A stretch of DNA of 38,914 bases from Desulfuromonas sp. TF (GTDB lineage: Bacteria > Desulfobacterota > Desulfuromonadia > Desulfuromonadales > ATBO01): contig NZ_KI421418.1 of NCBI RefSeq assembly GCF_000472285.1, forward strand, positions 8,551-47,464, in the 5' to 3' direction. A program made the position numbers and the translations under genes. The notes beneath the pieces are model-generated. The model was not told the origin of the DNA. It saw nothing but the letters and a program-made list of their open reading frames with translations, and did no database searches. Shown piece by piece: positions 28,626 to 36,692 of this stretch; positions within the stretch are counted from its first letter, which is position 1, and each line of letters opens with the position of its first letter.

Positions 28626-30533
28626 ATGAACGTTATAGATGTCACCGATGTGCACAAGAGCTACGGCCCCCGCATCATTCTGGGGGGTGTGACCTTCTTT
28701 GTCGGCGAGGGCGAGAAGGTGGGGGTGGTCGGCCGCAACGGGTGTGGAAAATCGACTCTGCTGCGGATCCTGGCCGCCCAGGAGCCTCCCGACAGCGGAG
28801 AAATACGGCGAAAAAGAAATCTCACCGCCGACTACCTTCCCCAGGAGCCGCCCCTCGACCCCGCCCTCAGCATCCGCCAGACCCTCGATGCCTGTCTTGC
28901 CGAGGCGCAGGAGAAGCGCGGGCGTTTCCAGACAATTTCCGAGGCGCTCGGTGGTGCAGGGGGAGCCGAGGCGGAAAGGTTGCTGGACGAGCAGCACCGG
29001 CTGCAGGATTGGCTCGATCTGCATCAGGGATGGAATCCCGATCACAAGATGGAGCAGGTCTGCGACCGTCTCGGTATCAGCGATCTCGAGCAGGTAGTCG
29101 GCACCCTCTCCGGCGGCTGGCGCAAGCGGGTGGCGCTCGCCGGGATGCTGCTGCGCGAACCCGAGCTGCTTCTCCTCGACGAGCCGACCAACCATCTCGA
29201 TGCCGACACCGTGGCCTGGCTGGAGGAGGCTCTGCGCCAATATCCCGGTGCGGTGGTCCTGGTCACTCATGATCGCTACTTTCTCGACCGCGTGGTGGGG
29301 CGCATGTTCGAGGTGGACGGCGGCGAGCTGACCCAGTACACGGGGGGCTACAGCGCCTATCTGGAGCAGAAGCGGGAGCGGCTTGAGCAGGAAGGCCGGT
29401 CTCAGAGCCGGCTGGCCAATCTCCTGCGGCGCGAAGAGGCCTGGCTGCATCGCGGCGCCAAGGCCCGCACCACCAAGCAGAAAGCCCGCATCGACAGGGT
29501 CGGCGAGCTGCAGCAGCAGAAAAAGGACGTGGGCGCCAGGGATGTGAAGCTTGATTTCACCCTCGATCGGCGCCTCGGCGGCACGATCCTCGAATTGCGG
29601 GATCTGGATGTCCGGCTCGGGGGAAAGGAGCTGCTGGAGAAGTTCTCCTTCATCCTGCGCAAAGGGGAGCGGATCGGCATCCTCGGTCCCAACGGCTGCG
29701 GCAAGACGACCCTGCTCAAAACCGTGCTCGGCGAAATCGCACCGGCGGCAGGCGAGGTGGTGCTGGGCAAAAATACCCGCATCGGCTATCTCGATCAGGA
29801 GCGCAGCGGCCTCGATGAGGACCAGTTCGTCCCCGAGGCTCTCGGCGAAGGGGAATGGGTCACGGTCGGCGATAGGAAGCGGCACAAGATCGGATACCTG
29901 GAGGATTTTCTCTTCACCCGCGACGAACAGCGAAAGCGCGTCTCCACCCTCTCGGGAGGAGAGCGGGCGAGGCTCCTGCTGGCCAAGCTGATGCTCGAAG
30001 GGGCCAATCTGCTGATCCTCGACGAGCCGACCAACGATCTGGACATTCCCACCCTGCAGGTCCTCGAAGAGGCGTTCAACGACTACTCCGGGTGCGTTCT
30101 CGTGGTGACCCACGACCGCTGGTTCCTCGATCGGGTCGCCACCGGCATTCTGCACTTCGAAGGGGAGGGGGAGGTGACCTTCCACACCGGAAATTACGAA
30201 GACTTCCAGCGGTTCAAGGCAATGGAGCAGGAGGAGCAACGCGAGCGGCAGAAGGCGATCGCCAGAGCAGCGTCTGCGGCGCCCCGGGAAAAGAAAAGGA
30301 CCGGCCTCGGCTACAAGGAAAAACTGGAGCTGGAGACCGTGGAGCTGGAGATCGAGAAAGCGGAGGGGCGAAAGCTGGAGCTGGAGCGTCTCCTGGGCGA
30401 TCCGTCTCGGCTGGAAGGGGGTGCCGCCCGCCTCGAGGAGGTGGCCCGGGAGTTCGCCGAGCTTGATGCTCGGCTGGGGGTACTTTTTGAACGTTGGGAA
30501 GTGCTGGAGCTGAAGCGGGAAGGGGCGGGCTGA
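28626..30533 (+). CDS. ABC-F family ATPase (Uup-like)
   Basis: A 635-residue protein with two ABC ATPase domains and no membrane part. The first (about 1-240) has Walker A GRNGCGKST, signature LSGGWRKR and Walker B LLLLDEPTNHLD. The second (about 310-530) has Walker A GPNGCGKTT, signature LSGGERAR and Walker B LLILDEPTNDLD. Between them is the basic linker of ABC-F proteins, and a C-terminal coiled coil (about 555-630) resembles Uup. The family acts on ribosomes or, for Uup, on DNA/ribosome function. ATG 28626 is used (AAGGCAG upstream) rather than earlier in-frame starts, because the fold begins MNVIDVTDVHKSYG. Confidence 0.92.
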   Translation: MNVIDVTDVHKSYGPRIILGGVTFFVGEGEKVGVVGRNGCGKSTLLRILAAQEPPDSGEIRRKRNLTADYLPQEPPLDPALSIRQTLDACLAEAQEKRGRFQTISEALGGAGGAEAERLLDEQHRLQDWLDLHQGWNPDHKMEQVCDRLGISDLEQVVGTLSGGWRKRVALAGMLLREPELLLLDEPTNHLDADTVAWLEEALRQYPGAVVLVTHDRYFLDRVVGRMFEVDGGELTQYTGGYSAYLEQKRERLEQEGRSQSRLANLLRREEAWLHRGAKARTTKQKARIDRVGELQQQKKDVGARDVKLDFTLDRRLGGTILELRDLDVRLGGKELLEKFSFILRKGERIGILGPNGCGKTTLLKTVLGEIAPAAGEVVLGKNTRIGYLDQERSGLDEDQFVPEALGEGEWVTVGDRKRHKIGYLEDFLFTRDEQRKRVSTLSGGERARLLLAKLMLEGANLLILDEPTNDLDIPTLQVLEEAFNDYSGCVLVVTHDRWFLDRVATGILHFEGEGEVTFHTGNYEDFQRFKAMEQEEQRERQKAIARAASAAPREKKRTGLGYKEKLELETVELEIEKAEGRKLELERLLGDPSRLEGGAARLEEVAREFAELDARLGVLFERWEVLELKREGAG

Positions 30534-30558
30534 CCATCATTTTTGCCCGACTTCGCCG

Positions 30559-30592
30559 TTGACAACGCCTCCTCAAATCGTATACAGTATGC
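30559..30592 (+). promoter_or_regulatory. acnB promoter overlapped by a GTATACAGTATGC palindrome
   Basis: TTGACA (30559-30564), 16 bases, then TATACA (30581-30586). The -10 sits inside GTATAC-A-GTATGC (30580-30592), a one-mismatch version of the perfect icd palindrome. The leader would be about 150 bases long. The matching layout at icd suggests one repressor for both. Confidence 0.7.
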
Positions 30593-30740
30593 AGTATTTC
30601 GAGGGCCGGTTGGGCTTTGTGACCGGCTTTGCCACCTTCGAACAGGCCGTTCGAAGACGACTTCGAACCAGGCTGCAAGACATTTCGTACGGCCGCGCGG
30701 CGCATGGCCCCGGGCCGAAAATTTATCATGGAGGAGAGAG

Positions 30741-33281
30741 ATGATCGAAGCCTATCTGAGACATGAAGAGGAGCGCAACGCCCAGGGGATCCCGGCGCTG
30801 CCCCTCAATCCCGAGCAGACCGCCGCGCTGTGCGAACTGCTGCAGAACCCTCCGGCCGGCAAGGAGGACTTCCTGCTCAACCTGTTCACCGAGCGCGTCT
30901 CGCCCGGCGTCGATCCCGCCGCCGAGGTCAAGGCCGATTTTCTCGGCAAGATTCTCAAGGGTGAGGCCGCCTCGCCCCTGATCTCCAAGAAGGACGCCGT
31001 CCGGATTCTCGGCACCATGATCGGCGGCTACAATGTCAAGCCTCTGGTCGATGCCCTCAAGGATGGCGGACTGGCTGATGAGGCCGCCTGCGCCCTCTCC
31101 AGAATCACCCTTGTTTACGATGCTTTCGACGAAGTCCTGGCCCTGTCCCAATCCAATGCCGCCGCCAAGAAGGTGATCGAGTCCTGGGCCAATGCCGAAT
31201 GGTTCACCAGCCGCCCCGGCGTGCCCGAGACCATCAAAGTCAAGGTCTACAAGGTCGACGGCGAGATCAACACCGACGACTTCTCTCCGGCCGGCGATGC
31301 CTGGAGCCGCCCCGACATCCCGCTGCATGCACTGGCGATGGGAAAGACACGGTTCCCTGACGGCAACGCCAAGATCGCCAGGTTCCGCGAAGACGGCTAT
31401 CAGGTGGCTTTCGTCGGCGACGTGGTCGGCACCGGCTCCTCCCGCAAGTCGGCCTGCAACTCGGTGCTGTGGCACATCGGCAACGAGATTCCGGCCGTTC
31501 CCAACAAGAAAACCGGCGGAGTGATCATCGGCGGCGTCATCGCCCCCATCTTCTTCAATACCGCCCAGGACTCCGGCGCCCTGCCGCTGAAAATGGACGT
31601 TTCCAAGTTCAATACCGGCGACGTGATCGTCATCAACACCGCCAAGGGCGAAGTGACCAGCGAAGCCGGTGAAGTGCTCACCACCTTCGGCGTCAGCCCG
31701 AACACCGTCCCCGACGAGTTCCGCGCCGGCGGCCGCATCCCTCTGATCATCGGCCGAGCCCTGACCGATAAGGCGAGAGCCGCCCTCGGCCTGCCGGCTA
31801 CCGACATCTTCACCCTGCCGGTCAACCCGACTCCGAAAGCGGGTCAGGGCTACTCGCTGGCCCAGAAGATGGTCGGCCGCGCCTGCGGCGCCACCGGCAT
31901 TCTCCCAGGCACCGCCTGCGAACCGAAGATGACCACCGTCGGCTCCCAGGACACCACCGGCCCGATGACCGCCGACGAGCTCAAGGAGCTGGCCTGCCTC
32001 AGGTTCCAGGCGCCAATGTTCATGCAGTCCTTCTGCCACACCGCCGCCTATCCCAAGCCGGCGGACGTGAAGATGCACAAGAACTTGCCCGGCTTCATCG
32101 CCGAGCGCGCCGGCGTCGCCCTGCGCCCCGGCGACGGCGTCATCCACTCCTGGCTCAACCGCCTGCTCGTTCCCGACACCGTCGGCACCGGCGGCGACTC
32201 CCACACCCGCTTCCCCATCGGCATCAGCTTCCCGGCCGGCTCCGGCCTGGTCGCCTTCGCCGGCGCCATGGGCTTCATGCCTCTGGACATGCCCGAAAGC
32301 GTGCTGGTACGCTTCAAAGGGGAATTCAACCCTGGTATCACCCTGCGCGACGCCGTAAACGCCATCCCTTACTGGGCCATCAAGCAGGGGCTGCTCACCG
32401 TCCCCAAGAAGAACAAGGTCAACATCTTCAACGGCCGCATCCTCGAGATGGAGGGTCTTCCCGACCTCTCCGTCGAGCAGGCCTTCGAGCTGACCGACGC
32501 CGCCGCCGAGCGCTCCGCCGCCGCCGGCTGCATCCAGCTCTCCGAAGAGAGCGTCTGCACTTACCTGCGCTCCAACATCGCCCTGATGGAGAAGATGATC
32601 GAGGAGGGCTATCAGGACCCGCAGACTCTTCGCAACCGCATCGACGCCGTCAAGGAGTGGCTGAAGGATCCGAAGCTCCTCAAGGCCGACGCCGACGCCG
32701 AGTACGCCGCGGTCATCGAGATCGACCTGGCCGAGATCACCGAGCCGATCCTGGCCTGCCCCAACGACCCGGACGACGTCAAGCTCCTCTCCGAGGTGGC
32801 CGGCACCGAGATCCAGGACGTCTTCCTCGGCTCCTGCATGACCAACATCGGCCACTTCCGCGCCGCCGCCGAGATCTGGCGCGGCCAGAAGTTCAACCCG
32901 GCCGTGCGCACCTGGATCTGCCCGCCGACCCGGATGGATCAGGAGAAGCTCAAGGAGGAGGCGCTCTTCTCCGTCTACAGCGCCATGGGCGCTCGCATCG
33001 AGATCGCCGGCTGCTCCCTGTGCATGGGGAACCAGGCCCGGGTCCCCGACGGGGTGAACATGTTCTCCACCTCGACCCGCAACTTCGACGACCGCATCGG
33101 CAACGGGGCCAAGGTCTATCTCGGCTCCGCCGAGCTCGGAGCGGTGATCAGCACCATTAGCAAAATTCCCACCCCCGCGGAGTATATGGCCGTCTATAAA
33201 GAGAAGGTCGCGCCGAAGAAGGAGGCGATCTACAAGTACCTGCAGTTTGATGAGATGCCCGAGTACAAAAAGACGGCGTAA
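30741..33281 (+). CDS. acnB: Aconitate hydratase B
   Basis: An 846-residue bifunctional aconitase of the AcnB type, converting citrate to isocitrate. The N-terminal HEAT-like domain (about 1-160) precedes the swivel domain (KVYKVDGEINTDDFSPAGDAWSRPD), the order that defines AcnB. The Fe-S cluster ligands are the cysteine in GSCMTNIGHFRAA and the two in CSLCMGNQARV. ATG 30741 has a perfect GGAGGAG site; the open frame reaches further upstream across the promoter and is ignored there. Codon use is strongly biased to C-ending codons, consistent with high expression. It ends at a strong terminator. Confidence 0.96.
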   Translation: MIEAYLRHEEERNAQGIPALPLNPEQTAALCELLQNPPAGKEDFLLNLFTERVSPGVDPAAEVKADFLGKILKGEAASPLISKKDAVRILGTMIGGYNVKPLVDALKDGGLADEAACALSRITLVYDAFDEVLALSQSNAAAKKVIESWANAEWFTSRPGVPETIKVKVYKVDGEINTDDFSPAGDAWSRPDIPLHALAMGKTRFPDGNAKIARFREDGYQVAFVGDVVGTGSSRKSACNSVLWHIGNEIPAVPNKKTGGVIIGGVIAPIFFNTAQDSGALPLKMDVSKFNTGDVIVINTAKGEVTSEAGEVLTTFGVSPNTVPDEFRAGGRIPLIIGRALTDKARAALGLPATDIFTLPVNPTPKAGQGYSLAQKMVGRACGATGILPGTACEPKMTTVGSQDTTGPMTADELKELACLRFQAPMFMQSFCHTAAYPKPADVKMHKNLPGFIAERAGVALRPGDGVIHSWLNRLLVPDTVGTGGDSHTRFPIGISFPAGSGLVAFAGAMGFMPLDMPESVLVRFKGEFNPGITLRDAVNAIPYWAIKQGLLTVPKKNKVNIFNGRILEMEGLPDLSVEQAFELTDAAAERSAAAGCIQLSEESVCTYLRSNIALMEKMIEEGYQDPQTLRNRIDAVKEWLKDPKLLKADADAEYAAVIEIDLAEITEPILACPNDPDDVKLLSEVAGTEIQDVFLGSCMTNIGHFRAAAEIWRGQKFNPAVRTWICPPTRMDQEKLKEEALFSVYSAMGARIEIAGCSLCMGNQARVPDGVNMFSTSTRNFDDRIGNGAKVYLGSAELGAVISTISKIPTPAEYMAVYKEKVAPKKEAIYKYLQFDEMPEYKKTA

Positions 33282-33325
33282 GGTTGGAAAAGCTTGATGC
33301 TGAGAGGCTGAAGGCATGAAATGAG

Positions 33326-33361
33326 AACCCCCGCTCGGGATGTGCCCGGGCGGGGGTTTTT
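33326..33361 (+). terminator. Intrinsic terminator after acnB
   Basis: A long GC-rich stem (33326-33339 with 33345-33358, one G-T pair) with a five-base loop, running into TTTTT. Confidence 0.9.
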
Positions 33362-33425
33362 GCTAAGGGGACTTTGACGAAGGCGGGACAGGAGTCGCTT
33401 TTAAACAGATCGTTTGCGGCGCCGC

Positions 33426-33866
33426 TTACTTGACGAAGTAGCCGGCGACCCTCCAGGTCTTGTCCCTGTCCAGCATCACCGTTATGATTTCGCTTGCGTC
33501 CGGGTTAGCCTCAAAGGAGGTATCGTAAACGATCCTGATGTATTCTCCTTCCGGGCTGCCTTTGGCTTCGGTGCTGTACGTCATCTCCTCCTCAGTGCGT
33601 TCAACCAGCGGCCCGGCGGTGGCGCGGATCTTATGCAATTGCTCGATCCAGACCTCCTCGGAGACCTTCTCCTTCAGCAACGATGCGGAAATCCGCCAGC
33701 TCTCGGCAAACTTTTCGGCATCGACAAGTTGCAGAAACTCGGCGGCCGCGGCCGAGGCGGCCTCGGCTTTTTCTTTTTCCGGTCTTTCATTGAACATGGG
33801 AATGAAGACAATCAGCAGGGCCATGAGGATCAGCACGGCATGGACACGGTACTTGCTTGAAAACAC
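33426..33866 (-). CDS. DUF4019-type membrane-anchored protein
   Basis: A 146-residue protein with one N-terminal membrane anchor (about 8-24, VLILMALLIVFIPMF) and a soluble domain. EFLQLVDAEKFAESWRISASLLK and EEVWIEQLHKIRATAGPL resemble the DUF4019 family of unknown function. The GTG at 33866 is used because GGAGG lies six bases before it; an in-frame TTG two codons earlier sits next to that site. It faces away from acnB and is probably transcribed alone. Confidence 0.75.
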   Translation of the reverse strand: MFSSKYRVHAVLILMALLIVFIPMFNERPEKEKAEAASAAAAEFLQLVDAEKFAESWRISASLLKEKVSEEVWIEQLHKIRATAGPLVERTEEEMTYSTEAKGSPEGEYIRIVYDTSFEANPDASEIITVMLDRDKTWRVAGYFVK

Positions 33867-34152
33867 GGGCAACCTCCATTAAGTAGTGGCCGGACATGAA
33901 AAAGAGCTACTACTATAAGCGGGATGATCGATCAAGGCAATATTTTGATCCTTCTCCGCAGCTGCTGCGAAAAAACCCGGCACGATGTCAGGGCCGCTCA
34001 CTGGAGCACGGCCCGTAATTTTCTTGCTCTATTCGCGTTGCTGTCCTACCATCGTGCGTGCTCGTCAATTTGAACTGAATCACACACTACGGCCAAAAAA
34101 GTCGGGAAGTCCCGGGGAAAACCGGCTGTGTCTACAAAAAGAGGGAAAAATC
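33867..34152. other. Divergent intergenic region with a GGGCCG/CGGCCC hairpin
   Basis: A 286-base gap between the DUF4019 gene and the next plus-strand gene. A six-bp stem (33991-33996 with 34009-34014) with further inner CTC/GAG pairing is followed by GTAATTTTCTTG. It could end a plus-strand transcript or be a leader element. No clear promoter pair was found. Confidence 0.4.
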
Positions 34153-34341
34153 ATGCGTGACCTGTTACCGGATGGAGAAGACCTGAGACGAGCCGTCCGA
34201 TGGGTATCCGGCGGCCTTCAGGAAAATCCTGATCAGGCGGTCCAGCGGCTTGTCGAGGAGGCGGTCTTCAAGTTCGATCTTTCTCCGAAAGATGCCGATT
34301 TCCTGATCATGTTCTTCAGTGAACGGAAACATGAATCATAA
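34153..34341 (+). CDS. Small hypothetical protein (62 residues)
   Basis: A 62-residue acidic/helical protein beginning MRDLLPDGEDLRRAVRW, with AGAGGG before ATG 34153. There is no signal peptide, membrane segment or cysteine. It precedes the SYLF gene by 30 bases and is probably cotranscribed with it. I do not recognise the family; coding is supported by its ribosome site, sequence character and close spacing. Confidence 0.7.
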   Translation: MRDLLPDGEDLRRAVRWVSGGLQENPDQAVQRLVEEAVFKFDLSPKDADFLIMFFSERKHES

Positions 34342-34371
34342 GCTTACTGATGCAGGAAAGGAGATGATGCT

Positions 34372-35064
34372 ATGAAAGGGATCGTAACTCTTGGGATTGC
34401 CGTGCTTCTGGCGCTGAACCCCGTTCTTTCCTGCGAGGCGGCCTCGGACGACCGGGAGGAGAAGATCGTCCTGGCGACGGATATCCTCAAGGAGATCACG
34501 GTCATCCCCGAGAAGGGGATTCCCCCCAGCCTTCTCAACGACGCCGCCGGAGTCGCCATCATCCCCAACGTGATCAAGATCGGCTTCGTCATCGGCGGTC
34601 GACACGGCACCGGCATCCTGCTGGTGCGCGGCAGGAACGGGCAATGGAGCAATCCGAGCTTCATCTCCCTGACCGGCGGCAGCGTGGGGTGGCAGATAGG
34701 CGCTCAGGCCACCGATGTGATACTGGTCTTCAAGAACCGCAAGAGCATCGACGGCATCATGGACGGGAAGTTCACCCTCGGCGCCGATGCCGCGGTGGCG
34801 GCCGGACCGGTGGGGCGACGAGGGGAGGCGGCGACAGATACCATGCTCAAGGCGGAGATCTACTCCTATTCTCGCAGCCGCGGCCTCTTCGCCGGGGTCT
34901 CCCTGGAAGGCTCGGCTCTGCAGATCGACGACAAGGCCAACGCCTCCTACTACGGGCGCCGGGACATCACCGGCCGGAACGTCCTCTCCGGCGCCGCAGG
35001 TCGGGAAACCCCCGAGATCGCCCGGCTCAGGGCCATGCTGGCGGCCTCCACGCCAAAACCCTGA
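34372..35064 (+). CDS. Exported SYLF (YSC84/DUF500) domain protein
   Basis: A 230-residue protein with a signal peptide (MKGIVTLGIAVLLALNPVLS) and a SYLF domain across most of the mature part. Typical segments are IPPSLLNDAAGVAIIPNV, GFVIGGRHGTGILLVR, WSNPSFISLTGGSVGWQIGAQ, TLGADAAVAAGPVGR and YSYSRSRGLFAGVSLEGSAL. SYLF domains bind lipids in eukaryotes; the bacterial exported versions have no settled role. A strong ribosome site (GGAAAGGAG) precedes ATG 34372. VLSC near residue 21 is a poor lipobox, so lipidation is doubtful. Confidence 0.88.
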   Translation: MKGIVTLGIAVLLALNPVLSCEAASDDREEKIVLATDILKEITVIPEKGIPPSLLNDAAGVAIIPNVIKIGFVIGGRHGTGILLVRGRNGQWSNPSFISLTGGSVGWQIGAQATDVILVFKNRKSIDGIMDGKFTLGADAAVAAGPVGRRGEAATDTMLKAEIYSYSRSRGLFAGVSLEGSALQIDDKANASYYGRRDITGRNVLSGAAGRETPEIARLRAMLAASTPKP

Positions 35065-35130
35065 GGCGGCTTCTTCGGGCGAAAGGGATGAGGGAACAAT
35101 ATCCGGAAGCCCGATAGCTGCTCTTGCGAA

Positions 35131-35160
35131 TTGACATTATTTAACAAGTATGTTTATCTG
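35131..35160 (+). promoter_or_regulatory. Promoter of the riboswitch-kinase transcript
   Basis: A consensus TTGACA at 35131-35136, then TATCTG (35155-35160) at 18 bases. The start would fall near 35167, just before the aptamer, which supports the assignment although the -10 is only a partial match. Confidence 0.55.
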
Positions 35161-35174
35161 TCAAAACAACCAAA

Positions 35175-35266
35175 GATGGTAGACGAGAATACTTAACCTT
35201 CCGCGAGGAAGGGGCGGAAAGCCTACAGGGTCTCACCGAGACAGCCGGGTTGCCGAAATGTCATCG
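35175..35266 (+). ncRNA. GEMM-I riboswitch aptamer, cGAMP-type (GEMM-Ib) signature
   Basis: Aligned by eye to Vc2. The first hairpin is CCTTCC-GCGA-GGAAGG (35197-35212) with a GNRA loop. It is followed by GGGGCGGAAAGCC (35211-35223; Vc2 GGGACGCAAAGCC), the second hairpin GTCTC-ACC-GAGAC (35230-35242), and AGCCGGGTTGCCGA (35243-35256; Vc2 AGCGGGGTTACCGA). The Vc2 21:46 G-C pair becomes C-G here (35192:35217), a compensating change that supports the alignment. Ligand-contacting A47 is 35218. Position 20 is A (35191) rather than G, the feature of GEMM-Ib RNAs that bind 3',3'-cGAMP in Geobacter relatives. The outer stem is weak (GATG with CATC). Ligand choice is inference; c-di-GMP is the alternative. 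Confidence 0.85.
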
Positions 35267-35277
35267 ATATTTCAGCC

Positions 35278-35316
35278 CCGGCTGTTCTGTTTCCGCAACA
35301 GCCGGTAGAGGAGGGC
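35278..35316 (+). promoter_or_regulatory. Riboswitch expression platform: switchable hairpin before the kinase start
   Basis: CCGGCTGTT (35278-35286) pairs perfectly with AACAGCCGG (35297-35305), ending just before the ribosome site GAGGAGGG (about 35309-35315). The segment CCGGCTGT is equally complementary to ACAGCCGG inside the aptamer (35241-35248), so the two pairings exclude each other. There is no T run, so control at translation initiation (or a Rho-type mechanism) is more likely than an intrinsic terminator. Confidence 0.65.
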
Positions 35317-35320
35317 GGGC

Positions 35321-36667
35321 ATGCGGAACAACGGACATCTCAAAAACGACCTGGGCCGTATTCTCGGATTTGGTGCGACTCTGATGGTGATGGGCTATCT
35401 TCTCGACAGCATCATCAATGCCGATCTGGTTGGAGAAAGTGTATTCAGGCAGATATTGTCTCCCGGTTCCAGGGAGCTTGCGGTACGGCTGGCGTATCTG
35501 AGCGTGCTGCTGCTGTTCATCGCTTACGTATCCGATCTCATGGTCAAACGCAAAAGCATGGAAGAGGCGCTGGTGAAATATCAAGCCGGCATGGATGCCT
35601 CGATGGACGGCATTTTCATCCTGAACAGAAAGAAGGAGTGCGCATATCTGAACCAGTCCCATGCGATGCTGCACGGATACGATTCCCACACCGAGGTGCA
35701 AGGCAAGTCATGGCGCCTCTTCTATGGCGACGACCAGATAAAGAGCTTTGAAGAGGAGATTTTCCCCCTGCTCTTCGCGAAGGGCGAATGGCGCGGCGAA
35801 GCGGTAGGCAGGAGGAGGGACGGGAGCATGTTTCCGCAGGAAATCTCCTTTACGGCCATCGACCGAAGCAGCATGGTCTGCATCGTGAGGGACATTTCCG
35901 AGCATAAGAGGTTTGAGCGGGAACTGGAGCATAAGGCCGCGGCGCTGGCGGAGGCGAATGGGGAACTGGAGGCGTTCGGCTATTCGCTCACCCACGATAT
36001 GCGAACCTATCTCACCCGCATTTACTCTGCGGCCCAGCTCCTGCGGGACAATTATAAGGCGTCACTGGACGAAAACGGCCGTTACCTGGTCAAAGCGATA
36101 TGCGACGCCAACGAGGACATGGACAGGCTGATCACGGACATGATGGTTCTGTCACGGATCATTCGAAGCGAGATCAGCCGCGAGACGGTTGACTTGGGCA
36201 AGATGGCCTATGAGATCGCCTCTGTGCTGAAGCTGACGGAGCCGGACCGGCGAGCGGAGTTCGACATCGCCTCCGATCTGGTTGCGGAATGCGATCCGAA
36301 GCTGTTCAAGGTTGCCCTCGACAACCTGTTCTGGAACGCCTGGAAGTACACCGGCAGAACTGAAAAAGCCCGCATCGTGTTCGGATCGATCGCCAGTGAT
36401 GGAAAACGGACTTTCTTTGTCCGTGACAACGGGGTGGGTTTCGACATGAAGGATGCCGACAAACTGTTCAAGCCCTTTCAAAGGCTCCAGACCGCGAAAG
36501 CTTTCCCTGGGACCGGGATCGGGCTGACGACGGTGCAGCGGATCGTCCAGCGTCACGGAGGAGATGTGTGGGGGGAGGGGGAGCGGGGGAAGGGGGCGAC
36601 CTTTTTCTTCACCTTGCCCGCACAGAGGGACTCGGGATTTCCGCAACCCCCTTTCAAGGCAGCTTAA
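35321..36667 (+). CDS. Membrane PAS-domain histidine kinase controlled by the riboswitch
   Basis: A 448-residue kinase with two membrane segments (about 12-34 and 54-75) and a short, probably periplasmic loop. A PAS domain (about 82-200, MDGIFILNRKKECAYLNQSH, closing VCIVRDISEHKRFE) precedes the kinase core. The H-box has His225 in YSLTHDMRTYLTRI, with Tyr where Pro is usual. The ATPase domain has LDNLFWNAWKYT, DNGVGFDM, LFKPFQRL and GTGIGLTTV. No receiver domain or partner regulator is adjacent, so it is an orphan. GAGGAGGG precedes ATG 35321. Expression should follow the cyclic dinucleotide bound by the leader. Confidence 0.92.
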   Translation: MRNNGHLKNDLGRILGFGATLMVMGYLLDSIINADLVGESVFRQILSPGSRELAVRLAYLSVLLLFIAYVSDLMVKRKSMEEALVKYQAGMDASMDGIFILNRKKECAYLNQSHAMLHGYDSHTEVQGKSWRLFYGDDQIKSFEEEIFPLLFAKGEWRGEAVGRRRDGSMFPQEISFTAIDRSSMVCIVRDISEHKRFERELEHKAAALAEANGELEAFGYSLTHDMRTYLTRIYSAAQLLRDNYKASLDENGRYLVKAICDANEDMDRLITDMMVLSRIIRSEISRETVDLGKMAYEIASVLKLTEPDRRAEFDIASDLVAECDPKLFKVALDNLFWNAWKYTGRTEKARIVFGSIASDGKRTFFVRDNGVGFDMKDADKLFKPFQRLQTAKAFPGTGIGLTTVQRIVQRHGGDVWGEGERGKGATFFFTLPAQRDSGFPQPPFKAA

Positions 36668-36692
36668 GCATTAAAAACAGCATACCATTCGA

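Noticed and set aside
28503-30239. Long minus-strand frame opposite the ABC-F gene
   Set aside because: A shadow of the two ATPase domains; no start signal and no recognisable protein.
30726-33317. Very long open frame (over 860 codons) antisense to acnB
   Set aside because: It mirrors the strong third-position C bias of acnB. The protein is low-complexity Gly/Ala/Asp/Val-rich with no recognisable family, while the plus strand is unmistakably aconitase.
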